Positions 1-8,062 of a DNA stretch of 64,000 nt are shown piece after piece (position 1 is the stretch's first letter; the number at the start of each line of letters is the position of its first letter). Position numbers and translations under genes: made by a program. Source of the stretch: Spiroplasma endosymbiont of Labia minor (GTDB taxonomy: Bacteria > Bacillota_I > Bacilli_A > Mycoplasmatales > Mycoplasmataceae); NCBI RefSeq assembly GCF_964019845.1, contig NZ_OZ026465.1:868001-932000 (forward strand), given 5' to 3'. The notes below the pieces were generated by a model, which saw only the letters and a program-made list of their open reading frames with translations, was not told the DNA's origin and did not search any database.

Positions 1-655
1 TTTCTGTAGCTTCTTTTTGAAGGCGCATTTTTCTTTCAAATTCACTTTCAATTGGTTGAATATTTAAATTTGATTCAAATTGATTTCTATCTCTTTTTAT
101 TTGAGCTTCCTCTTGTAAACGTCTTGCTCTATCTAAGATTGATTCTTCCGGTTTCATGTTGGCATTATGCTCATCATAAAAATCTTTTGCGCGTTGTGCA
201 TAATAGGATGTTGAAGTTTGAGATTTTGTTACATCAGTATATAAATCGTCATCAACTTCTCCTCTTCCCCTTAAAGCATTATCTATTTTTTTTAATCTTG
301 CTATAGTTGGGTCATTTTTTTCAACATCTTCTTGAATTCTTGCAGAATTCATTTTAGCTCTGTTTAAAATTGAATCTAAAGCAGATGGTTCTCTTTTAAT
401 TACTTCTTGAGTTTCTAAATTTTTTCTAATATCTGCTATTTTATTTTTTACTTCATCTGTTGTTTCAATTGAATCTTCATCATTAACTAGATTTTCTACT
501 GTATTAAATTGAGAAAGTATATCGGTTGAAGCTTGTGGATCATCTGAAAACACAGGTTCCATATTCAAAAATGGATCATCTGAATATGTTCAATGATTTG
601 GCTGTCTTTCTTCTACTTCGCTATCCAAGATTTCATTATTACGCTTTTTTGTCAT
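1..655 (-). CDS. Disordered charged protein, C-terminus beyond window edge
   Basis: I do not recognise this gene. It starts at an ATG with GGAGTG just upstream and stays open for 218 codons to the window edge, reading one TGA as Trp near residue 23. The product is acidic and rich in Asp, Glu, Asn and Gln, with no signal peptide or membrane segment. It carries repeated short Arg/Lys-rich helical stretches such as ILDRARRLQEEAQ and FERKMRLQKEA. It looks mostly disordered or coiled-coil. Similar stretches occur in the proteins at 8063-10879 and 54597-56585. A structural or scaffold role is possible but unproven. Confidence 0.75.
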
Positions 656-685
656 AATAAATCACACTCCAGTCATACAATAATA

Positions 686-1744
686 TTATAACTCAATTTT
701 ACTTAGTCTGTCAGATAGTATATTTTTACGCCCAACTTTTGCAATATCTTTTCCGTCAATATTAACTGCATCACCCGTAAAAGTGATTTTTTTCTGTGTA
801 ATGGCCTCTCCAATACCATAAATATCTACTGGAGTTTTGCAATTTTCAAAATAGTTTATTTTTTCTGCATTAAATCCAGAAGAAACAATTATTTTGACAA
901 ATTCAAATCCGTTGTTATCTAAATTTTGTCTTACTGCAAAAACTAATTCTGGGCAAACACCATGCAGGTCTTTATTTTTATCATATTCATTTGCATGTTC
1001 TTGCAAGAATTTATCTATTAACGTTTTTGATGTATCCAGTCGAATATATTTTAATTTTTCCCCAAAATGTTTGGCAGCTTTTAATGAATCGTTCACACAA
1101 TCGTTTGCAAAATCAACCAAAACTGTTAAATCATTATCTGGATAATATTTGCAAAATGCCTCTGCCGCTTTTATTAAATCACCATCATAAGATTGTATTA
1201 GTGCGTGCGGCATTGTTCCTTGCGGCTTTTTGACATTTTCATCATTTATATATTTTATAGCAGCAAGAGAGACAAAATTTCTGATTCCACCAACATATGA
1301 TGCATAACCATCTATTGATTGTAATAATGGGTGATCTGATCTATCATTCATATTTAAAACAATTTTTTTATTTGCTGCTTCTGTTATTTCAAAAGATGAT
1401 GTAGCAACTGAAGTTGACCTTGATAAAATTCCGTCAATAAGTCCTTCTAATCATCCAAATATATAATAGGGCCCTGTTATTTTTAAAACTGGTTCCATGT
1501 TATTTACTAAATCGCCATCATTTAAAGCATAGACGATTAATTTATCGTTATCTGTAATCATTGATAAAACCTGTAAAACTTCTGAAATACCACACAAAAT
1601 TACATTATCAGTTCTTTGAAATCATTGCATTGTGACTTGTTGATTTGGATGTTCGTGTTTTAAAATATTTCTTGTTTTAATAAAATAATCTGCTAAATAA
1701 TAATTTGAAATTAACTCACGACTTATATTAAATTTTTGTTTCAT
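686..1744 (-). CDS. pncB: Nicotinate phosphoribosyltransferase
   Basis: The 352-residue product should join nicotinate to PRPP to give nicotinate mononucleotide in cytosolic NAD salvage. It resembles the short NAPRTase form: an N-terminal NYYLADYF segment, a central SRSTSVATSSFEI stretch, and GTMPHALIQSYDG, which matches the GTxxH phosphoribosyl-site region of the family. Later LVDFAND and IIVSSGFN fit the barrel strands. Several TGA codons are read as Trp. The start overlaps the end of the upstream tRNA-binding gene by 17 nt, so the two are probably translationally coupled. Quinolinate phosphoribosyltransferase is the main alternative but fits less well. Confidence 0.8.
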
Positions 1745-2342
1745 TATTTTCTATCACCTGTCAAAACGATTTTCCTATGCAATTTTTATAAGCTTCTTCT
1801 TCCAAAATTATTATTCCGTCATCATTAAAATTTGCTCGTTCAATATTTAATTCTTTTTTTGAGACTAACATTCCGTTAGAGTCAATTCCTTTAAGTTTAG
1901 TATATACAATCGTTTTTCAATCAAACATTACAGCTCCATCTTTTGCGGCAACCACTAATTTATTTGCCTCTACATTATTCGCTCCACAAATAATTTGCGC
2001 TAATTCATTATTTCCAAAATCTACAGTGGTCTTATGCAAATGTGTTGATTCTATTTTTTCGCATGTTAAAATTCTTCCTATCACAAATTTTTCCCCTATT
2101 GGATAAGCTAATTTCAAACTATTCAATTTTTTTATTATAAATTTAATGGCACTACTTGTTTCTCCTAATCAAGGAATTTCAAAATTAATTTCTTTTGAAA
2201 CATTAAAAAAATTTGCACCAACTAATTTTTCATCTTTATAAAATAAAATAAAATCATCATTTTTTTTAATTAAATTATTTTCAATTGGTAAAAATTGAAC
2301 AATTAAAGTATCAAAACTAGCCAAATAATTGATTCCTCACAT
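1728..2342 (-). CDS. ytpR: YtpR-like tRNA-binding domain protein
   Basis: The 204-residue cytosolic protein ends in an OB-fold tRNA-binding domain like those of YtpR and the PheRS beta N-terminus. The segment from about residue 80 holds FVIGRILTCEKIESTHLHKTT, then a run matching the family core (CGANNVEANKLVVAA). Similar small stand-alone proteins occur in other mycoplasmas. The start ATG follows GAGGT at good spacing and its second codon is TGA (Trp). The 3' end runs into pncB. Its substrate RNA cannot be read from sequence. Confidence 0.75.
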
Positions 2343-2477
2343 AACAATACCTCATTAACACAATAATACACCATTAAAAAAAATATTGTAAAATTTTTAT
2401 ACATTGTTTTGAAATATCATACGAAAAGAGTTATTATAAAAGAAGTTAAATATACTTTGTATAAATGTGGAGGAAAA

Positions 2478-3311
2478 ATGAAAATAGCTATATTAACAGA
2501 CTCATGTCTAGGTGGAGACCCACATAAATACTCTAACATGACAATAATACCATTAATGATTACAAAAGAAGATGGTACACAAATTTACGATGATGAAAAT
2601 TTTAACAAAGATGACTTTTATAATTTGTTAGAGAAAGAAGCATTAAAAACGAGTCAAACAATTACAGGCGACGTAATTAATGCTTATGATAAAATGTTAG
2701 AAAAATATGATCAAGTTGTAGTCATGTTATTATCAAAAGGTTTATCCGGACAATATCAAACTGCACTTATGCTTGCAAATGAAGAAAAATATAAAAATAA
2801 AATTTTCGTAGTTGATACTAATGGTGTTTCGATTGTAATGGAACACTTAATTGATAGAGTGTATGATTTTATTGAACAAGGTTTGAATGGCACACAAATT
2901 AAAGAAAAAATAGAAAGTTTGAATAATAAATTTGTAGGTTTTATTATTCCTAAAAATTTAAAAACACTAGTTAGAGGAGGAAGGATTTCTAAAGCAGCTG
3001 CAGGATTTGCGAAACTTCTAAAAATCAATCCAATTCTAAGATATAATGGTCAAATTGATAAATTTTCAAAAGAAAGAACTTTTAAAAAAGCAGTAAGGCT
3101 TGTATTGGCGCAAATACAAAAAGAAATACCAGGAATTACTCAAATTGATTTAACTTATTCAAGATCACCAAAAGAAACAATTGATCTTGTTCATGGCATT
3201 ATTAATGATAGTGGCTTAATTATCAATTTAGAGAGAGACCTATCAAATGTAATTGCAGCTCACACCGGAACTGAAACATTTGCTTTTATAGCTTGAATGA
3301 AAGAAGAATAG
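2478..3311 (+). CDS. DegV family fatty-acid-binding protein, copy 1
   Basis: DegV/FakB proteins bind a fatty acid in a two-domain fold and present it to a fatty acid kinase for phospholipid synthesis. This 277-residue copy shows the family start MKIAILTDS, the GLSGQYQTA helix, VVDTNGVS, an RGGRIS segment and a terminal AAHTGTETFAF. I chose the ATG at 2478 because GGAGGAAAA lies just before it. An in-frame ATG further upstream lacks this site. A TGA (Trp) near the end is followed by five codons and TAG. The second degV copy begins 6 nt later, so the pair is an operon. Confidence 0.9.
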
Positions 3312-3317
3312 ATAAAT

Positions 3318-4175
3318 ATGAATATCGGTATTTTAGTTGACAGTGCATCTGGATTTAAAGTAGAAGAATTGAAAGATGTAAATATAGAATTAATTCCATT
3401 ACATATAATATTACCTGATGGTAATGATTTTTTAGATACACCAGAACTTGCAAAAGAATTTAATTTTTTGGATAGACTTAAAAATAAAGAGGATATAAAA
3501 ACATCACAAGCTTCTCCTGGAGAGTTGGAACAAAAATACGATGAAATGTTAGGAAAATATGACCACATTATTCATATTACAATTACAAAAAATATTTCTT
3601 CAATGAACGCTACAGCTCAAATGGTGGCGAATGATGAAAAATACAAAAATAAAATTACCATTTTAGAACATAATATGGCGGCGAATGGATTAAAAAGAAT
3701 GGCTTTATATCTTGATAAAATGATTAAAGATGGGTTAGAATTAGACAAAATCATTAAAGAAGCAGCTATTATTGAAAAAGAATCTTATCTTGGTATAGTG
3801 CCAGGAGATTTGGCTAAGTTAGCTAGAGGCGGCAGAGCTAAAGCAATCATCATTAAATTATTAAATATTATGAAAACAAAATTGCTGATTCACTGATTAG
3901 AAAAACCTAAAAATGAAGCTTCTGGAAGAACAATTACTCAAGTTACAGAAAAATTGCTGAAAATACTAAAGAAAAAATATGGTTCTACACATTACACAAT
4001 TACTTTTGTACATACAGCAGAGACAAATCCTAGATATGTAAGCTCAGCGCAAAAAGTATTAGATGATGCAAAAATATCTTACATAACAGAAGAGTTACCA
4101 AATATTTATGCTGCACACGCGGGTGTTGAAACAATTGGTTTCATTGTTTTACCAAATAAATACTTTATAGATTAA
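3318..4175 (+). CDS. DegV family fatty-acid-binding protein, copy 2
   Basis: This 285-residue paralogue of the upstream gene carries MNIGILVDSASG, a KTSQASPGELEQ segment (the TSQPS region that contacts the lipid), NISSMNATAQ, ARGGRA and a final YAAHAGVETIGF. It probably delivers fatty acids to a FakA-type kinase, which is not in this window. The two copies differ clearly, so they may prefer different acyl chains, as FakB pairs do in Firmicutes. One TGA (Trp) lies at about codon 193. A strong shared terminator follows directly. Confidence 0.9.
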
Positions 4176-4218
4176 AAAATTTTGATAATAAAAGTAATTT
4201 TATTATCAAAATTTTTTT
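4175..4218. terminator. Bidirectional terminator between degV and pepT
   Basis: A long perfect AT-rich hairpin with a short GTAA loop is flanked by A and T runs on its two sides. It can end both the plus-strand degV operon and the minus-strand pepT transcript. Confidence 0.85.
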
Positions 4219-4261
4219 AGATATTTTATATAATCACTGAATACTATTAAAAATAAGCAAT

Positions 4262-5500
4262 CTATTTTTTAAATTTTACAACTTGCGAAATAATTTCAAT
4301 AATTACATCTACAGCTTTTCCCATAGTTTCTAAACATATGAATTCATATTTGCCATGCATATTTTCTTGACCTGAAAATAAATTTGGTGTTGGCAATCCC
4401 ATGAAAGAGATTTTTGAACCATCCGTTCCTCCTCTAATTGGATTAATATGTGGCTCTACACCAACGCTTTTCATTGCAGATACAGCCACATCTACTGCCA
4501 ACATATCTTTTTCTAATACTTCTCTCATATTGTAATATTGATCTTTAATTTCAACAGAAAATCTTTCAAAATTATATTTCTTATTTAATTTAATCGCAGT
4601 ATCTATCAAAAATTGTTTTCTAAAATTAAATTTTTGTTTATCGTGGTCTCTTACAATATAAGTCATTTTGCCTTCTTCAAGGTTAGTATTTAAATTAGTC
4701 ATAAGATAAAATCCTTCATAACCTTCAGTTTTTTCAGGAACTTCATTTACAGGTAATTGATTATCAAATTCAATTGCCAATTTTGAAGCATTTATCATTT
4801 TATTTTTTGCATATCCAGGATGAACAGAAACACCATTCAATTTAATTATTGCTTGAGCCGCATTAAATGATTCGTATTCTAAATAACCTAATGGACCACC
4901 ATCCAATGTATAGGCAAATTTTACATTAAATAGATTAACATCAAAAAGATCGGCCCCTCTGCCTGTTTCTTCATCTGGTGTAAAGGCTATTTTAATTTGT
5001 CCGTGTAAATAATTTGGATTATCATAAATAAACTCTACCATTGACATTATTTCTGCAATTCCGGCTTTATCGTCTCCGCCCAATAAAGTTGTTCCATCTG
5101 TAGTAATTAATGTTTTGCCCTCATAATTTTTTAAATTTGGGAATAAATTAGCTTCCAATTTTATGTTTTTCTCTTCATTCAAAACAATATCTTTTGAATC
5201 ATAATTTTCAATTATTCTAGGATTGACATTTTTAGCATTAAAATCAGCCGTATCCATATGAGCAATAAAACCAATTGGCACAACATTTTCAAAATTTTTA
5301 CTTGCTGGAATAGTTGCAATTATATAATGTCCTTTGATAATTTGAATATCTTTTATTCCAAATTTTTTTAATTCTTCAATTAATTTATTTCCAAAATTTA
5401 TTTGTGAAGTTGTTGTTGGAATACTTTTAGAATTTTCATCAGACCTTGTTTCAAATTTTACATAGTCAACAAATCTTGTTAGTAAATTTTTATATTTCAT
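4262..5500 (-). CDS. pepT: Peptidase T (tripeptide aminopeptidase)
   Basis: This 412-residue M20-family zinc peptidase removes N-terminal residues from tripeptides in the cytosol. It is full length and collinear with PepT. Visible motifs are GFIAHMDTAD and LLGGDDKAG for metal binding, PDEETGRGAD with the catalytic glutamate pair, a dimerisation domain with GVSVHPGYAKN, then IRGGTDGSKIS and GQENMHGKYEF. It has no Trp codon, so it reads the same in either code. The ATG follows a strong GGAGGA site. It probably feeds amino acids to an organism with little amino-acid synthesis. Confidence 0.97.
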   Translation of the reverse strand: MKYKNLLTRFVDYVKFETRSDENSKSIPTTTSQINFGNKLIEELKKFGIKDIQIIKGHYIIATIPASKNFENVVPIGFIAHMDTADFNAKNVNPRIIENYDSKDIVLNEEKNIKLEANLFPNLKNYEGKTLITTDGTTLLGGDDKAGIAEIMSMVEFIYDNPNYLHGQIKIAFTPDEETGRGADLFDVNLFNVKFAYTLDGGPLGYLEYESFNAAQAIIKLNGVSVHPGYAKNKMINASKLAIEFDNQLPVNEVPEKTEGYEGFYLMTNLNTNLEEGKMTYIVRDHDKQKFNFRKQFLIDTAIKLNKKYNFERFSVEIKDQYYNMREVLEKDMLAVDVAVSAMKSVGVEPHINPIRGGTDGSKISFMGLPTPNLFSGQENMHGKYEFICLETMGKAVDVIIEIISQVVKFKK

Positions 5501-5542
5501 TTTTATCCTCCAATATGATTATTTTATGCTATAAATAAAAAA

Positions 5543-5591
5543 TTAACAATTAAAAAATGAAACTAAACTAATTTCATTTTTTAATTGTTAA
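5543..5591 (-). terminator. Terminator of the tRNA-Trp pair
   Basis: A perfect 20-bp inverted repeat with a 9-nt loop lies immediately 3' of the CCA end of tRNA-Trp(CCA) and is followed by a T-rich tail on the minus strand. Confidence 0.9.
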
Positions 5592-5667
5592 TGGCAGGGG
5601 TGGCAGGACTTGAACCCACGACACTCGGATTTGGAGTCCGATGTTCTACCAACTGAACTACACCCCT
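5592..5667 (-). tRNA. tRNA-Trp, anticodon CCA
   Basis: A complete 76-nt cloverleaf with the 3' CCA encoded. The acceptor stem AGGGGTG pairs with CACCCCT. The anticodon stem TCGGA/TCCGA encloses CTCCAAA, giving anticodon CCA (plus-strand 5632-5634), which reads UGG only. It is identical to its neighbour apart from the wobble base. Confidence 0.97.
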
Positions 5668-5671
5668 ATAA

Positions 5672-5690
5672 AAAAACGATCATATGATCG
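5672..5690 (-). terminator. Weak terminator/attenuator between the two tRNA-Trp genes
   Basis: On the minus strand a palindrome CGATCATATGATCG (5-bp stem, 4-nt loop) is followed by seven T residues. It sits between the UCA and CCA genes and would let only part of transcription reach the CCA gene. A comparable attenuator was described between the tandem tRNA-Trp genes of Mycoplasma capricolum. Confidence 0.6.
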
Positions 5691-5703
5691 CAAAAATTAA
5701 ATA

Positions 5704-5779
5704 TGGCAGGGGTGGCAGGACTTGAACCCACGACACTCGGATTTGAAGTCCGATGTTCTACCAACTGAACTACACCCCT
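5704..5779 (-). tRNA. tRNA-Trp, anticodon UCA (reads UGA)
   Basis: A 76-nt cloverleaf with encoded CCA, the same as the neighbouring tRNA-Trp except that the first anticodon base is T instead of C. The loop CTTCAAA gives anticodon UCA (plus-strand 5744-5746), which reads UGA and, by wobble, UGG. This is the direct molecular basis for the Trp reading of TGA in this window. It is the first gene after the promoter at 5793-5821. Confidence 0.97.
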
Positions 5780-5792
5780 AAATATCAACACA

Positions 5793-5821
5793 ATTATACT
5801 AACAAAAAATGAATTTGTAAA
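5793..5821 (-). promoter_or_regulatory. Promoter of the tRNA-Trp pair
   Basis: On the minus strand TTTACA (5821-5816) and TATAAT (5798-5793) are separated by 17 nt, and the tRNA begins 13 nt after the -10 box. Confidence 0.8.
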
Positions 5822-5903
5822 TAACTAATATTAATAAAAAACAATTTATTAGTTAACACAACTTGTCAATATTATTTTTTATACAATATACTAAAAATAT
5901 TCA

Positions 5904-6134
5904 CTATTTTTTTTCTACTAAAATAGTTAATTCGCGAATTAAATCTTCAACTGATTTGATTTCTAATAATGTTTCATCACTAAATGTAACACCAGTTTTT
6001 TCTTCTAATGTAACAACCATATCCATTATATCTAAAGAATCTAATCCTAATGAATCAAATAAAGTAGAATTTGTTATTTCGCCCTTGGCTCCTTTTTGTT
6101 TTAAAACCTTTTTTATTTCTTCCATATAGTTCAT
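5904..6134 (-). CDS. acpP: Acyl carrier protein
   Basis: This 76-residue acidic protein carries acyl groups on a phosphopantetheine arm. The attachment site is Ser33 in GLDSLDIMDM, followed by the usual helix with TLEEKTGVTF. I chose the ATG at 6134 because GGTGAT lies just upstream. ATGs at 6158 and 6125 are alternatives. In mycoplasmas without full fatty-acid synthesis ACP is still kept, probably for lipid metabolism, which fits the nearby DegV genes. There is no enzyme gene beside it. Confidence 0.93.
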   Translation of the reverse strand: MNYMEEIKKVLKQKGAKGEITNSTLFDSLGLDSLDIMDMVVTLEEKTGVTFSDETLLEIKSVEDLIRELTILVEKK

Positions 6135-6184
6135 ACTATCACCAATATTATTATACATCTAATTATTATAAATATAAACTCAAT

Positions 6185-6598
6185 TTATATAGTTATTTTC
6201 TTTGTCATCTGAATAAGAAACCAATATTTTTTTGGTGTATATCTGTCATCAACTTTAAAACCTAATTTTAAAAAGTTCAAATTGGGATTTAATTTTATGA
6301 ATTTACTAAATATAAGAAATTTAAAATAGTCTATATTAAAATAATGTCCGTTACTATTATATTTTGTAAATTGCAGTATTTCCGCTTTGTTAAAGTGTAT
6401 ATCGTCCTTGTCGTTATCAAATCCAGAATTATCATTAGAAGGATTTTCATTCACAATTGGGGGATTAATATTATTTCCCTGTGTAAAATTTGCATTGTAT
6501 TTATTAATATAGTCAACAATAAAATATGAACCTGTAAATAAAACTGCAATTGACGTTAGACCACATATAAAAATTTTTCATGATTTATTTAATTTCAT
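6185..6598 (-). CDS. Small membrane-anchored protein of unknown function
   Basis: I do not recognise this 137-residue protein. It has one N-terminal membrane segment (about residues 6-27, IFICGLTSIAVLFTGSYFIV) without a lipobox cysteine, then an Asn/Pro/Asp-rich linker and a basic hydrophobic C-terminal region. The C-terminal part is predicted to face outside. The start overlaps the last 14 nt of the upstream gene, so they are coupled and may act together. Codon 7 is TGA (Trp). Confidence 0.7.
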
Positions 6599-7931
6599 TT
6601 ACTCAATACTCCTTAATTATTTGCTGAAAAATACTATAACTTAAATCCTCTTGTAAATATTGCGAAATCTCTTCATATGTTAATTTCAAAAAGCCAATTT
6701 TTGTTAAATCAAAAAAATCTTGATTATAATTTTCGCTTTGATCAAGAAAATTTGTTTCATCACTATCAACTATTTGATCTACTGAAATAGTTGAATAAAC
6801 TTTTTCAGTATTTATCATAATTTCAAAATCTAAATTAGTCTTGCCTATTGTATTTGGATTTAATACAAAGCCATTTTTTTGATTATTATCTAATTCAATT
6901 TTTTTAGTTATTGGGTTATAAACTGTATTATTATCAATTGAAACATCAATTACTTGATTATCTTCTTTTGATTCAAATAATGTGGGCTGTGCATTTTCTT
7001 CATATAATTTTTTCATATTATCTGCTGGTAGATTTAATTTTACATTTATCATAGGTAGATCAAATGAATATTTTTTATTTATGAATTCATTAATAACCTT
7101 TAAATAATTAAACGAATCATCACTAGATATATTTTTAAAACTACTCATTGCAAATTCATTTACTTGCGATGATAAATATGTAGATTTAGTTATTTTAAAT
7201 AATTTTCTTATTGGTTTATTAAAAAAATTGATTTCATTTTCATAATTTATTTTAAAATTTTCAATTATTGCTGAATTGAATCAATTAATTTCTTTTGTAT
7301 CGCTATTATAATTCATATAAATAAAAATTTCATTTCTAGTATTTATATTTGTAATTTTATTTGAATTATCATAAACAAAATCTCCACCATCATCTTTTAA
7401 ATTTATAGAAATAACGCCTTTCGTATGTCTATTAAGATTTCCTTTATATGATTTTACTTTTGTATGTAAATCAAAAATAAAATTATTTACATTATCTTGA
7501 TTGATTAAATCATAACTAATTTCTGTTGCAAAAATTCAATCTGTTTCATAATTGAAATGTTTATCATCTGAAATTTTTAATTTCATACTTTCTGCATTAA
7601 ATTGATCATTCTCTCCAAATTTAATTGGAATATTGCCGTTTGCAGTTTCTGCAGATAACGAAAATGAAAAATTTATTAATTCTAAATAGCCGGTTTTTAT
7701 CTCTAAAATATTTTTTAATAATGCAAAATCAGAAATTTTTTTAGTCGCGGCAAAATTTGGCCTGAAATAAAGTTTATAATTTCCTTTATCGCCTGATATT
7801 GATTGATTTACAAACATGACATCAACAGATAAAGTCCAATCACCATCATAAGCATTTACAAATAATATTTGTTTGAAATTTTCTGCCATAGTTATACCAT
7901 AATTATTATTTTGTTCATTTTGAATAATCAT
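6585..7931 (-). CDS. Unknown 448-residue protein
   Basis: I do not recognise this protein. It has no signal peptide or membrane helix and starts MIIQNEQNNNYGITMAENFK. It alternates short beta-like stretches, for example DWTLSVDVMFVNQS and ANGNIPIKFGEN, suggesting a mostly beta fold, with Asn-rich linkers. It has a perfect Shine-Dalgarno (GGAGGTGA), so it is probably well translated. Four in-frame TGA codons are read as Trp, the last near the C-terminus. It is followed by the membrane-anchored gene with a 14-nt overlap, so the two form a small operon. Confidence 0.75.
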
Positions 7932-7993
7932 TTACTCACCTCCAATCGTATATGTATTTTTAAAATTTTTAAATGAAATTTTTAGCAAATATT

Positions 7994-8020
7994 AAAAAAC
8001 ACCCGATTGAATGGGTGTTT
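7994..8020 (-). terminator. Terminator of the E2-like gene
   Basis: On the minus strand AAACACCC pairs with GGGTGTTT around an 8-nt loop and six T residues follow, 40 nt after the stop codon of the gene at 8063. Confidence 0.85.
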
Positions 8021-8062
8021 AATAGATTGCAAAAATAAAAATTTATTTTGACATTATTATCT

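Noticed and set aside
2409-2477. Longer start of the first DegV gene
   Set aside because: The extra residues do not match the family and the strong GGAGGAAAA site directly precedes the ATG at 2478.
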